Below, in pieces: positions 11,815-23,400 of a stretch of DNA of 64,000 nucleotides (the first letter of the stretch is position 1; each line of letters opens with the position of its first letter). The stretch is from Gongronella butleri. Taxonomy: Eukaryota; Mucoromycota; Mucoromycetes; Mucorales; Cunninghamellaceae. A program made the position numbers and the translations under genes. The notes under the pieces are model-generated. The model was not told where the DNA came from and made no database searches. It worked only from the letters and a program-made list of their open reading frames with translations. The stretch lies in NCBI GenBank assembly GCA_025201375.1, contig JAIWZP010000008.1, positions 248,001 through 312,000 of the forward strand, given 5' to 3'.

Positions 11815-12050
11815 ACGCGCTTAAACGCGCTTAAACACGCGTGCGCTTTTTTTTTTTTTACATCTGTCTAATTTTAATCGATTTGAATAAAAAAAAATTG
11901 TATAATTATGGACCAGTGGGTAGGACCAGCAAGGCAGACACGCCAGGGCGGCAGAGCGCCCTGGGCCTGCCGCGATCAATTGGAGCTTGGTCTCAGCCTC
12001 TTCCTGTTGGATCGACTTGGAGCGGGGGCTAAATCAATTCCACACACGCA

Positions 12051-12085
<35 letters not shown>

Positions 12086-12176
12086 ATCCTTGTTTCTCTC
12101 TTTTATTTCTTTACCCCTCTCTTTTTTTATATTTTTTGGCTTGCATCTCCAAATTTTTTTCTACACGATCCCCATT
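11815..12176. other. Intergenic: end of the orphan gene and A-rich leader of the cap methyltransferase
   Basis: An AATAAA lies at about 11,887, a plausible polyadenylation signal for the upstream gene. A poly(A) run of about 30 nt (12,051-12,083) is followed by a T/C-rich stretch leading to the next ATG. Confidence 0.5.
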
Positions 12177-13240
12177 ATGTCTTCCTCACAGCATGCGCAC
12201 ATGGTCGCGCAGCACTACAACCAGCGTCCGGATGTGGGCGTGGTCAAGCGCCAAGAATCGCGAATTATCCGTCTACGCAGCTTTAACAACTGGCTCAAGA
12301 GCGTGCTTATTCATCGCCACGCTCGGTCGCACGACTGCGTGCTCGATATGGGCTGCGGCAAGGGCGGCGATCTGAACAAATGGGCAAAAGCGCGAATTCG
12401 TCATTTAATCGCGGCAGGTAAAGCCCAAGTTGCGCGTGCAAAAGAGGGGGGGAAAAGGCGCGCGCGAAAAAAAAAAAATTGACTCTCTTTATTTTTTCTC
12501 AAAAAAAGACATTGCTGCCGTGTCGCTTGATCAGATGCGCGGAAGATACCAAGATTTGCGAGATCGGCCGTTTTCAGCCGAGTTTCACGCGCTGGACTGC
12601 TATCACGAGCAATTGGCACCGCTGATCGAGACGTCCTTACCTGTGAATGTGGTGTCGATGCAATTCTGCATGCACTACGCGTTCGAGACAGAGCAGATGG
12701 CGCGCACCATGCTTCAAAACGTGACATGCCGCTTGCGCGCAGGCGGCCACTTTCTCGGCACCATCCCCGACGCCAATTACATTGTAAAGCGCCTGCGCAG
12801 CGAACCGGCCGACGTCTTCGGTTTTGGAAACGAGTATTATTGGATCGACTTTGCCGAAACGGGGCTTGCAAAGAACAAGACCGGATTCACGCCTTTTGGA
12901 TGCAAATACATGTTTCATCTGGAGGATGCTGTTGATTGCCCGGAATATCTCGTTCATTGGGAGACATTTGAAAGGTACAAAAAAAATGGCTAAAATGGTA
13001 TACTTTTTGGCCGATTGTTTACTTTTTTTAATTAGGTTGGCTGCGGAATATGGTCTTTCGCTGCTGTACAAGGACAATTTCCATCGTTTCTATGAAAAGG
13101 CCAAGCAAGAGCCGACGTACGCGACGCTGTTGCAGCGGATGCGCGTTGTTGGTGGCGCGTCGCGCGAGATGTCGCCCGAGGAATGGGAGGCGGCTGGCGT
13201 GTATCTTGCTTTTGTCTTTGTCAAAGATGACCGAGCATGA
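12177..13240 (+). CDS. ABD1: mRNA cap guanine-N7 methyltransferase
   Basis: Transfers methyl from S-adenosylmethionine to N7 of the cap guanine on nuclear pre-mRNA. Exons 12177-12417, 12509-12974 and 13036-13240 give 303 aa, essentially the bare catalytic core (yeast Abd1 is 436 aa; human RNMT also has an N-terminal arm). SAM-binding motif I is 'VLDMGCGKGGDLNKW' (residues 55-69). It is preceded by 'HYNQR' and 'ESRIIRLRSFNNWLKSVLI', typical of the family. Later family segments are 'VVSMQFCMHYAFET', 'GGHFLGTIPDANYI' and 'FGCKYMFHLEDAVDCPEYLV'. Both introns are GT-AG and rejoin codons (GCA G|AC and GAA AG|G). AATAAA occurs right after the stop (about 13,245). Confidence 0.95.
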
Positions 13241-13707
13241 CAAAAATAAAATCATTGTACCTCCAATGGCTCATTTTTTTTTTTTTTACTTTTTGCTTTT
13301 GCACGGCTCGGATGCCTCGCTGCGAAGCACCCGGCATCGCCCCTTTTTGGGCCCTTGTGTGACGTCAAAAAGGGCATCCCGCCAATTTGCTCCTTTTTTT
13401 TCTCGTTTTTTTTTCTGGTCCTCGTTTTTTTTTCTTTTCACTTTTTTTTTTTTTTTTTTTGCCCCATACCGTCCTCCCTTTTTTTTTTTTTTTTTCCCTC
13501 CGTTCACCCGCCAAGGACTCTTTTGTTTTCCTTTTGGCGCACCCTTTCATACCTGTAGATCGTCTTTTATACAGCGAGTTCTACGTCTTTTTAATCGATA
13601 CCTATTTTTATTTTATCTTTTTGGCATTACCCTTTTTTCCTTTCATACTTATTCCCCCCCCCTCTCCCCGCATTCGCGTCACTTGTCGCCTCTCTCGTTC
13701 ATCCGCT
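13241..13707. other. Intergenic: very T-rich leader of the MAPKK gene
   Basis: Repeated long T runs on the plus strand (13,275-13,287, 13,441-13,460, 13,478-13,495) ending in a C/T-rich tract before the ATG. Frames across it encode poly-Phe or poly-Lys and are rejected. 'gacgtcaaaaagggcatcccg' at about 13,361 is a partial CRE-like TGACGTCA match, not further supported. Confidence 0.45.
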
Positions 13708-15150
13708 ATGGCCAGCCGTTTAAAAAATCGCCCCGGGCTCAGGCTCGACTTGAACATGAAGCCCAATTTGTCGACATACAATCTCATGAAGCCGTCGTCG
13801 TCGACAACCACCGCGCAGTCGACGACGCTGACGGCCAATTGGCGCGAGGACTTGGCGCGCATTGTCAGCAAGAATCGATCTCTCAATGATGTCAGTGATT
13901 TGACAGAGTCGTTTGGCTGCCAGCCTATGGAGGACATTGAGGAGGACTCGCTCAAGCCAGAGGATTTCACCAATGTTCGGAAACTTGGCGAGGGTGCTGC
14001 AGGCATCGTCTGGAAAGTCATGCACGAGCCCACGCAGCGCATCATGGCCAAAAAGGTAAAAGGAAACCAAAGAAAGAAAAAAAAAACGCGTGCCACGGCT
14101 TCATATTCACTTTTTTTTTTCATTTAGACCATTTCAGTAGAACCTGATCCGACGGTGCAGCGACAAATCTTGCGTGAGTTGTCGTTCCTGCGGTCGTGCG
14201 AATCGCCGCATATTGTCAGCTTTTATGGCGCGTTTCTGGACGATGGCGAGACCACCATTGCCATTTGCATGGAATATTGCGAGGGTGGCAGCCTTGAAGA
14301 CATTTATCTGCAAGCAAAGCGCATGGAGGCCGTCATTGGCGAGACCGTCCTGGCAAAACTCGCTGAAGCGGTAAAAAAAAAAAAAAAAGTGCCGACACGA
14401 GACGCGTCGCGACCGACGTGTCGTGACCAATGTCTCATGCGCTATCATTTTTTTTTTTTATTCGCAGGTGTGCAAGGGTCTCAGCCATCTCCACTCTCAT
14501 AATGTCATCCATCGCGACATCAAGCCATCCAATGTGCTGATGACGCGTGATGGTCAATTCAAGCTATGTGATCTCGGCGTGTCTGGCGAGCTCATCAATT
14601 CAATGGCACAGACATTTACGGGGACACAATACTATATGGCGGTAGGAGAGAACAAAAAAAAAAGAAAAAAAAGCGCGCGAGACGTGAATAGGAAGGCGTT
14701 GATTTGTTTCTGTCGTTTCTTTAGCCGGAGAGAATCAAAGGTGGGACGTATTCGGTACGTTCGGACATCTGGTCACTCGGGCTGTCCATCATTGAGGTGG
14801 GCCAGAATCGGCCGGCCCTACCACCTGCCGACCATTTGCACATGTCCGTCTTTGAGCTGCTCGATTACATTGTCCATCAACCTATGCCCAATCTCGGCAG
14901 CGACAGATCTCCCGAGTGTCGCGATTTTATTGCCAAATGGCAAGTATCAGATGCCTCATATGCCTTTTGCGCAAAAATTGCATGAGGCTCATTTTTTTTT
15001 TTTTTTTGCGTTTTTTTCTTTAGTCTGATCAAGGATCCCCTGGAGCGTCCTGGTCCCGAGGTCATGGTCACGCATCCATTCATCCAGAAATGGGCGCATC
15101 TTACGGACGACATCACACCGTGGCTGAAACAAGTCTGGGGTTGGCCTTAG
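13708..15150 (+). CDS. MAP kinase kinase, Mkk1/Pek1 (cell-integrity) type
   Basis: Dual-specificity kinase that phosphorylates a MAP kinase. Exons 13708-14055, 14128-14370, 14468-14641, 14725-14939 and 15024-15150 give 368 aa. The kinase domain spans about residues 91-352: glycine loop '[12 protein letters not shown]', catalytic Lys at the exon 1/2 boundary, 'HRDIKPSN' with D214, and activation-loop phospho-acceptors S242 and T246 in '[11 protein letters not shown]'. '[15 protein letters not shown]' and 'GTQYYMAPERI' resemble the Mkk1/Pek1 class more than Ste7 or Pbs2. The metal-binding motif reads DLG (232-234) rather than DFG. Intron 4 is GC-AG: the GCAAGT donor at 14940 gives '[12 protein letters not shown]', the expected family sequence, whereas the nearby GTATCA breaks frame. 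AATAAA lies at about 15,194. Confidence 0.93.
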
Positions 15151-15984
15151 GCCTGCATGGATCGGTGCCCTGACTTGGCCACGCTGAACGTGAAATAAAG
15201 AAATTGCTTGCGATGCTGTGTGGAACGCACTTCTACGGGGGGTCAAAAACGAGGGATATTAACCGCTGTGAAAATGTATGATATGGAAAATGCTCAAAAA
15301 ACAAAAAAACAAAAAAACAGTCAATTGGACCATGACGCCCATTTGATTCGCCATTTGACGCGTTGTCACGCGTCACCGCGCGACATGATGGTGGTCCTGG
15401 CGTTTCCAAGCGAGAGTTCAGGGAATTGGATGCCGTGAATGCGTCCGTTTGATACGACAGCGGAAAAAAAAAAGTTCATTGGCCGATGACGCCAGCGTCA
15501 TTCGCCACTTGACGCGCCATCACACGCGTCTTGATCAGAGTAGTAGCATTTCTGAGCAAAACGTAAGAAGGAAGCAAGGAAAAAGTCGATAATTTTTCTT
15601 TTATTTAATTTTTTGCCAACAAATCATCCTAGCCTTTTTTTTTCTTTTGATTTTCACATCTAGTAACAAAGAGGAAAAGCTAAATAAAAATAATGTATAG
15701 TGAGGGGGAAGGACGACGCAAGACAGGGACAATACACAAAGAGAAAAAAAAGAAGAGAGAACAAGATGTAGGACAAATGGAAAGAGAGGGTGAGATGAAG
15801 TGCAGAGGTTGGCAGATGGAAATAAGGAGGGGGTGGGTGGGTTGTTGAAAAAAAGACATGAGTTCGAGGGAGGGGGTGAGGTGAGGGTGGGGGAGGGGGA
15901 AATAAGAGTTTAAACATCCAATCATGCGCATTGAAGCCTTTCAAAGAAAGAATTGACGCGGAGGGGGGTGAACAATTGGCCAAT
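15151..15984. other. Convergent 3' intergenic region with an imperfect direct repeat
   Basis: Lies between the 3' ends of the MAPKK (+) and Stm1-like (-) genes. Two imperfect direct copies, about 15,333-15,376 and 15,488-15,531, share 'ttcgcca.ttgacgcg' followed by 'cacgcgtc'. The remainder (15,660-15,930) is purine-rich on the plus strand and probably 3' UTR of the leftward gene. No gene was recognised. Confidence 0.5.
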
Positions 15985-17363
15985 TTAGGCGGTGGCACCA
16001 AGGGTGGGGAAAGCAGCGTCATCCTGGAGGTTGACGTTGTTGTTGCGGCGGTCGCCACGGCGGCCCGAGGTGTTGTTGTTCTGGCGGCGGCCACCACGGG
16101 CGGCACCACGCGAGTCACGCGAGTCGCGCGAGTCGCGGGAGAAACGGGGCTTCTCCTGGAACTTTTGCTCAATGTCGACAAAGACCTTCTCCTTGCGGGC
16201 CTTCTCCTTCTTGGCAGCCTTCTCCTGTAAAGCGCAAAAAAAATTAAAAAAAGTGAGAAATCTAGCCAAAAGAGCGAGAAAATGACCGCGTCGCGTCGCA
16301 TGAAGCTCAATTGAGAAAAAAATTACCTTGGCTGGCAAAAAGTCGGGTTCCTCGGCCTTGGTGAAGGCAACAGCCTCCTTCCACTTGCCCTCATCAGAGC
16401 CCTCATTGGCCTTGCGGGCCTCGGGGAGGGAGACCTTGAGGCCCTTGGAGGCCTTCTCGGCCAAGTACTCGTCAAGGGTCTTGACGTTCTCCTCGGGCTC
16501 GGGAGCGGCAACCTCGGGCTCGGGGGCGGCGGGGTCGGCAGGGCTCAAGGTGTCAGCAGCACTATTTTAGATATAAAAAAAAAGTGAGTACATCTCGTCT
16601 CCATTGATAATAAAAAAATAAAAGTGCTGGCGCGTGGATATGGTCCGTCAGAATTTCTTGTCATGCAACCATCGTCCAGGACGGGGTCATCCACGTGCCG
16701 CTCAACGCAAAAGATTTCTCCCACACAGCATAAAAAAAAATATCAACTTACGCTTCAGCCTCGGCGGTCTCGGGGTGACCCCAGCCTTGCTTCTCCTTCT
16801 TCTCGTTGTCACTGTTGTAAAAAAAATAAATAAAAAAAGTGAGTCAATTGAGCTGGTGACGCAAAAAAAAAATCAAGCCATTGGATGAACGTGTGACGAC
16901 TTACACAAGACCAGTGGCGCTGTGACGGTCGAATTGACGGCCACGTTGGCGACCACCCTGTTGGGGACGCTTCTCACCACGGCCCTCAGCACGGCCTTCG
17001 CCACGAGGGCGCTTCTCGGCGCTGCGCTTAGCTGGTTTCAAAGAAAAAAGAAATAAAAAAAAGTCGTGCGTGAGAAATTGTTTCTGTCTTCGTTTGACGT
17101 GTCGCTCGCGCCGCGTGCTACGCGAAGTGGAAGTGGTGGTGTGCATAGAGTGCGTCCGTGTATTGTTTTTGTAAGCGACGGCGTGCGTATGTTGCCGTGT
17201 TTTTGAGTATCATTGTTCATTTTTCTTTACCCTTGGCGCGCTTGTCGGCCTTGGGCTTCTCGGCAACGACGGGCTTGGGCTCCTCCTTGACGACGACGGG
17301 CTCGGGCTTGACATCACCATCCTCGCTGAGGAGAGAGAAAGCGTTCTTGGAAAAGGTAGACAT
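15985..17363 (-). CDS. Stm1/SERBP1-like ribosome-associated RNA-binding protein
   Basis: Family members bind the ribosome mRNA channel and preserve idle 80S ribosomes; the metazoan relatives are SERBP1 and HABP4. Exons 17363-17231, 17031-16905, 16811-16752, 16561-16327 and 16224-15985 give 264 aa (yeast Stm1 is 273). The N-terminus is 'MSTFSKNAFSLLSEDG', close to the Stm1 start. A basic Arg/Gly region follows ('RGRQFDRHSATGLV'), then 'GWGHPETAEAEA', the core 'VKTLDEYLAEKASK', and an RGG-like C-terminus with alternating RDSRDSR and RGGRR. All four introns are GT-AG, with phases that restore codons exactly. Highly biased, GC-rich third codon positions suggest strong expression. Confidence 0.93.
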
Positions 17364-18749
17364 GATCAAAGTAAAACCTCAAAGATGACGGATGGATGGA
17401 TGGATGAACGTTGGAGGTAGTAAAAGGGGAAGGAAGGGAAGAAGAAAAATAAATGTGCTCTGGCTAAAATAGGTAAAAAACTCCCCCCACCCAGGCCCTG
17501 CGTCCATGAATTGGCCCAGCGAAAAAAGCACACATGGGCCCGTAATCCGGCCAAACCAGCCGGACCGGTCCGGCAAAAAAAAACATGGCCCTTTTTTCTT
17601 GAGAAACGCCAGTCCTTCCCTCAACAATGAGCCTTGGTGAAGAGCGAGAACTAGAAAAAAAAAAAAAAAGAAGAAAAAACGGTACATCAAGATAATAAAG
17701 TAAAAGGATCATCGTGCCTTTTTTTTTTCTCGATTGTTGCTTTCACGCCACGGCTTCGCGGCGCGCGCTCATGCCCTTGCATCGAAGGGGGCACGCGCCG
17801 TGCTGCACACTGTTGTCATTGCCCAAGCTTATTTTTAAGAGGCAAAAAGCGTGCCATGCCATTGGCCCACCATCGATCGATCATTTTTGCAATCTTTACA
17901 TTTTGCCGAGGTTCGCGCCGGCATGATAATCAAAAGAAAAAGAAAAAAAGGAACCATGGAAGACTGGAGACTGTTCTTTTGACGCGAAAATGGCTTTTTG
18001 CGCCAGATTATTAGTATTTTGATGACGCATGCATTGCTCAGGATCCTATGTTTACGCGAGTGCGTTGAGAGCCATGGTGTTCGTTGTGTCAAATGCATCA
18101 GAAAAAAAAGGCCAACTTGCCCCAGACGTGACCCGCCAGCCTCACTTTTTTTGAAGAATCCAGGCTTTTTTGCTTTTGGCACCATCATGGCCAAAACGTC
18201 GCACAAACCTTGTTTTTTTTTGTTGCGACAGCCTGATGATCCCATTGAAACTCAGCACGTTGTACAGAAGGGCACGGCATGAAAAAGACAAAAATCCACA
18301 CGCACGCCTCGTGCACAAGCGCTTCACGCGACGCATCACGCTTTTCTGGCCACTATTTCTCGGACATGGCTCCATTTTCATGGCACAATTTTGTTTTTTA
18401 ATTGGGTGGGATAAAGGAAGAAAAAATAGGGAGGGATGAGACGCGTCTTCCCAAGCTGCGAAGCGCGTCATGCAGGTAGGAAAATAGGATGGGTGCGCAA
18501 TTGCGGTTGCGCACAATGGAAAGCAAAACGGAGCAAGTTAGGTATGAAGGAGAGAGAAAGTGAGAGTGAGGGAGGAAGAAAAAAGGGGGACAGGACAGGA
18601 GCAAACAGAGCCACTAAGCTTCAAAACGGATAAAACATGAGACTATAGAGAGACAGTGTGCGTGAGTGAGAGAGAAAAAAGAGAGAGAGAAAGAATAAGA
18701 GAAAAAGAGAAAAAGACAGGCAGGGAGCCATTGAGGGGACGGAGGCGGA
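17364..18749. other. Intergenic; nothing recognised
   Basis: Contains a (GGAT)n-like stretch at about 17,390-17,405 upstream of the Stm1-like start, A/T homopolymers at 17,654-17,671, and purine-rich sequence (18,540-18,720) that is probably the 3' UTR of the leftward cold-shock gene. Several frames exceed 60 codons but have no family resemblance. Confidence 0.45.
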
Positions 18750-19932
18750 TCAATGATCCGATGGCGTGGATGGGCCAGATGGATTAAAGGCGTGTTGCAG
18801 CGGCGAGCCAAGGGATGGCGGCTGCTGAGGCGGTTGCTGTGCCTGTTGTTGCTGCTGCTGTTGATGTAATGGCGATGGATGCGGCTGATTCATGAACGGA
18901 GGGGGTGGGTAGCCAAAAGGAGGTTGATTCATGCCACTGTACACAGGGAGTCCATATTGAAAAGGAGGTGGTTGATTGCCACTAGGCGCACCGCCATAGC
19001 TGTAGCCACTGGGCACCGGATACCCATACGCTGTCGAATATGGATCCATGTAGCCTGATGAAAAAAAAAAAAAAAAAAAAAAAAGGCAAAAATGTGATGT
19101 TTTGCCTCCCATGTGACCATCAAATCCCATTTTTTTTTTTACCTCCATTGAACATTTGCTGGCGACCGCCACCACCGCCACTGCCAAAGCCATGACCACT
19201 ATGCCACATCAGGGAAAAAGTAAAAAAAAAAAAAAAAAAAAAGTTACGACGTGTCGCCATTATTATTTTTTTTTTTGCAACGCGCATTACCTTTGGTAAT
19301 GCGATCGGCTTGCTCGAGGATCGCCCTTGACGGGGCCACCTCCTATGCCCGTGACATTGGCTGCTTGCATGCCTTTGGCTCCTTGCACAAGATCATATTC
19401 CACCTACATCAATAAATGAGCGTGAGACATGCTACGTGTCACCGTCTTTTGCTCTCCCCTCCAGCCCAGCAGTCTCCTTTTTTTTTATAAAGGCCGTGCA
19501 ATTACTTCTTCGGCCTATAAGCAAAATAAATAAATAAATAAAAACGATTAATGAGTGTCAAGACGTGAATTTGATCTGGCGGGCGCAAATCCAAGCAAAA
19601 AGACCGCGTGTGGCTCGCGCAATGCCCAAATGTGAACTCTGTTGCCCATACCTCGCCCAGACTTTTAAAGCCACCATTGTTGTGGATTGCTGTATGGTGC
19701 ACAAAGACTGCAAGGAAAAATAAAAAAAAAAAAAGATGCATGTTCGCGCGTCAATCATGCAATCTCCGGCAAAATAAAGAAAAAGAAAGTAAAGTATAAA
19801 AAAGAACGCGTCGCGCTTACCTTCTTCTACGTCTGACGGCCCCATAGGGTCGTCGGGTATAATAAAGCCATATCCCTTGGTGCTGTTGAAAAATTTGACG
19901 CGGCCGGTCTTGCGTGAGACGGAGGACGACAT
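18750..19932 (-). CDS. Cold-shock-domain RNA-binding protein with Gly/Pro/Gln-rich tail
   Basis: Single-strand nucleic-acid-binding cold-shock (Y-box-type) domain protein of 216 aa. Exons: 19932-19821, 19707-19652, 19514-19506, 19403-19291, 19198-19143 and 19054-18750. The domain covers about residues 8-85: '[19 protein letters not shown]' (with RNP1 'KGYGFI'), then RNP2 'VFVHHTAI', then the closing strand '[19 protein letters not shown]'. Exon 3 is a 9-nt microexon (Ala-Glu-Glu) that supplies the residues between 'SLGE' and 'VEYD', as the family requires. The C-terminus is low-complexity, rich in Tyr, Gly, Pro and Gln, with a seven-Gln run, consistent with RNA granule behaviour (inference). 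Introns are GT-AG. Confidence 0.92.
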
Positions 19933-20369
19933 GCTATTAATGAGAGTGGGTGGGGCGAGCAAAGAGCGGATACAAAAATAAAAGAGGTCGTGGACAATTG
20001 AAAAAAAACGATAAATAGCGTGCAAGACCGCGGTATGAGCGTGAGCGGAGACGTGTGAAGAGTGCGTGTGTTTTTTTGTCGAGTGAGCGTGAAAGACGAA
20101 GGCTTTAGCCGTTGACAAGGAGACTGAAAAGTGAGAAAGAGAAAAAAAAAAGCGACGAGAGGCCAGTTCGCAAGCGACGAGAACAACAAAACTATGGGAT
20201 CAGCGACGTGAAGGTGACAACTGGTTTGAGACGAGTGCTGGAGACGAGAAACGGCGTGCGTAGGTGTAAATATGAGAGAAGGGTGACGCACGATATAGAG
20301 ATGAGACACGGGTGAAAGAAAAAAGAAAAAAGAGGAAGAAAGAAACAAAAAAGTTTAAAAAAACCTGCG

Positions 20370-20405
<36 letters not shown>

Positions 20406-23400
20406 GAAATGCATCACTTCAGTACAATGTCCGCCAGGCGAACAGCCAATCAGAACATGGCCATTGGAAGCCAAAAACCAAAAGGCAAGGTCCGCGCACA
20501 TCAGCATGAAAAAAGTGGGGACCACGTCAAACACACAAGTCGTGCAGAGTCGGTCATGCGGATTAATTCTATTTTTTGAGTTTGCCCAACAGAGTTGGGA
20601 GCGCGTGCCATGGCGCGCGTCGCCGCATCCTTTTCTCCTTCTTCGCATGATCGATCGGAGAGCCAATGCAGCCGCGCTTTGGCCACACACAAAAAAAAAG
20701 CCGTCTCGCCTGGGCAATCGCTGAATGCGTCGTGCTGGAACATTCCTCTACTGTACGTACCCCATGCCGGAGCACACGCACGTACACATTCACAAACAAA
20801 GGAGTCATTCTCTCATCCATGGGAATCTCTAGAAAAACATACTTTTTTTTTTTTGCAAACTCAGCCAATGCAGAGATGGCCGCCTCGCAAGCGGCGATCG
20901 CGCGATCACAATAATGCCGCGAACACCCATGATACTGTACAGCCGCGCTTGTGCGCGTTGCGGAGACACAGCAGCGCGGCATTTTTGGCATGATGACAAG
21001 CGGCCATTTTTTTTCTTTTTGCACATTTATTTCCTCCAACACGACTGTTTGCCGCTGCCTTACTCGCCGTGAGCAAGCAGCACACATTTGCACACTTTGC
21101 TTCTCTCAATTGTATTGTAAATTATCATATCTACGGTACTACTGTAGCTACTACAGTCTACAGTATGCACAGTATGATACCACCGTTGTGTTCATTGCAG
21201 CGCGCTCATACAGTACTGTATGATATCATACAGATCAACAGATGTACGCACGGGGCACAGACGCACAACAGCGGCACAGTATGTACTATATTATTTTCAA
21301 AAGCGTATTTCTCGGACTTTGACGGCCTGCTGAGCTGCTGTGCGCTTGTGCCTCCAGAAATTTTTTTACAGCCTGCAGTTTTTTGTCCTGTCCGCCTGCC
21401 TGACCGCCGATGAAAGAAGAAAGACGCGTCAAGACATGAAGAACTACGTACAGTATTGCCCACCATCCAGTGCTCAGGATGACCGCCGCGCCCGAATTTT
21501 TTTGAGCCCGCAAATTCCAAAAACACCAAATTTGGTCTATTTTGCGTTTATCTCGCCATCCACTTGGCCGACCCTACTCAAAATCACCTGCGTCGGATTC
21601 AGCGCAAAATTTGCAACCAAAAAGCTTAAAACACCAAAGACCAAAGCACTACGACCCCTTTTTTAAAACTTCATTCAATCAGGGGGGATCACACATTTCA
21701 ACCTCAGGAAATGCCAAATGCCAATTTGGGGACTTTCGAACTCCGAGTGATCAATGCATCACTAACAGGTAACTCCGACGATTTGCTATTGGCAGACAAA
21801 ACGGCAAGTCGCCCCAAATTACGACAAAAGCCCAAAGAGTGACGCATGATGCATGCATGAACGGCAATCGACTGAGAAAAGATGCTTGCTTTGGGCAAGA
21901 TTTTTTTTGCAAAAATTTAAGTTTTGACACTTCCAAATTAAGGTGCGTGGATTGCATGGAATTTTTACAATACTGTAGTTTTTACTGTATGATACTGTAT
22001 TTTTTTATTTTTTATTTAGTTTGCACATTTTTGTGCGCTGAGTGAACTGCTGCATGCTGCAGGGTGCAGGCTGGTGAAATGACCGATGCAAAACGTTAAA
22101 ACCCAAGCTAGCGGGCTGCAAGTCATCCCATTAGTTGCTTTGCCCTCCTATTTGTTAGTAAAACTGCAATAAAAATCGGGGATCGATTAGACCGTTGTCA
22201 AGTAAATCGCGATCAAAGATTTTGATGAAAAAGTGGAATTTTTTTCTCTGCGAGTTTTAGCCATCCATCGATGAAGAAACTAGTCTCACTCGATAGAGAT
22301 TCAAAAGGTGCTTTCGACACGTTACAGTATATCATACAGTAAAACGCCGTCGTCGTGTGTCGTCGCCCAATCGGTTGCCGAGAACATCATCATACTGTAG
22401 AGATTGAAAAAAATTTGAACTCTTTGCTGAATGAGCCAGTCACCACCAATAATGAAGCAATGAACAGCCTTCACAAGAAGCGTACAGTATCCTACTGAGT
22501 ACAACAGTACAAAGGTCACGCATCGGGCAAACAAAATACATTCTGGAAATGACGCCCGTCCGAATCCATCTGATTCGAACAATGCAAAAAAGTTCCTACT
22601 ACGGTATCATATACTGTATATATCATACTACTGTTGTACTGTATCATACTGTAGATACTGTAGTAGCGATCAAACAAAGAAGAATTGAGTATTATACGTA
22701 CTACTGTATGATACAGTACAGTAGTACTGTACTGTACAGATGTATCATACTACTGCAGTGCCGCCTATCATATCTATGATTTTCTGTTCATAAATTGAGA
22801 ATTGGGCAGCTGCATTTTGACTTTAATCTCTTGCTGAGCGCCAAGTAGGAATGCACTGAGATGAATTAACGCGATGCCCCTGGATGTACGTAAAATTTGA
22901 TTTGGAATCGAATGATGTTACTTTTGAGCCTTGCTCATTTAGTAAAAACACCTGATAATACAATAGCACTTTCACCGCCGCCAAAAGCCAAAATCGCGTA
23001 CAGTAATACAGTATAAAGTGCAATTACCGCCCGTATGATACCGCCGCTCCGCCGGTAAGATTGGATTTGAGAATTTCTCAGATTTCACCACAATCGTCTG
23101 ATGATTGACCTCCAGATTTCAATTTTTTTGAAACGACGAGGCGCGCCGCCGAAATAGGTACGTATGGTAGCTTATTACACGGTCACTGTACACGTGTACA
23201 GTCAATCATGGGCTAATGGCAAAGCAGCTTTGGAGGCAATCTTCTACTCCTTCTACTGTATAGGTATATGATGTCATTGCTTTGGGAGCTCGAGCACAGC
23301 TGAGGTCTGATTGATGTACTGTATGTTGTACCGGTATGATATGACAGCAGCCTTGAAACTTGACTCCTGAGCTACTGTATCCTATTGGGGCCGTGCTGTA

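Noticed and set aside
14944..14949. Canonical GT donor (GTATCA) for MAPKK intron 4
   Set aside because: It breaks the reading frame of the conserved kinase C-lobe; the GCAAGT donor at 14940 restores it.
20569..21093. 174-codon minus-strand frame in the repeat island
   Set aside because: Cys/Arg-rich translation without repeat pattern or domain, overlapping frames of similar length on the other strand, and A-run-encoded Lys stretches.
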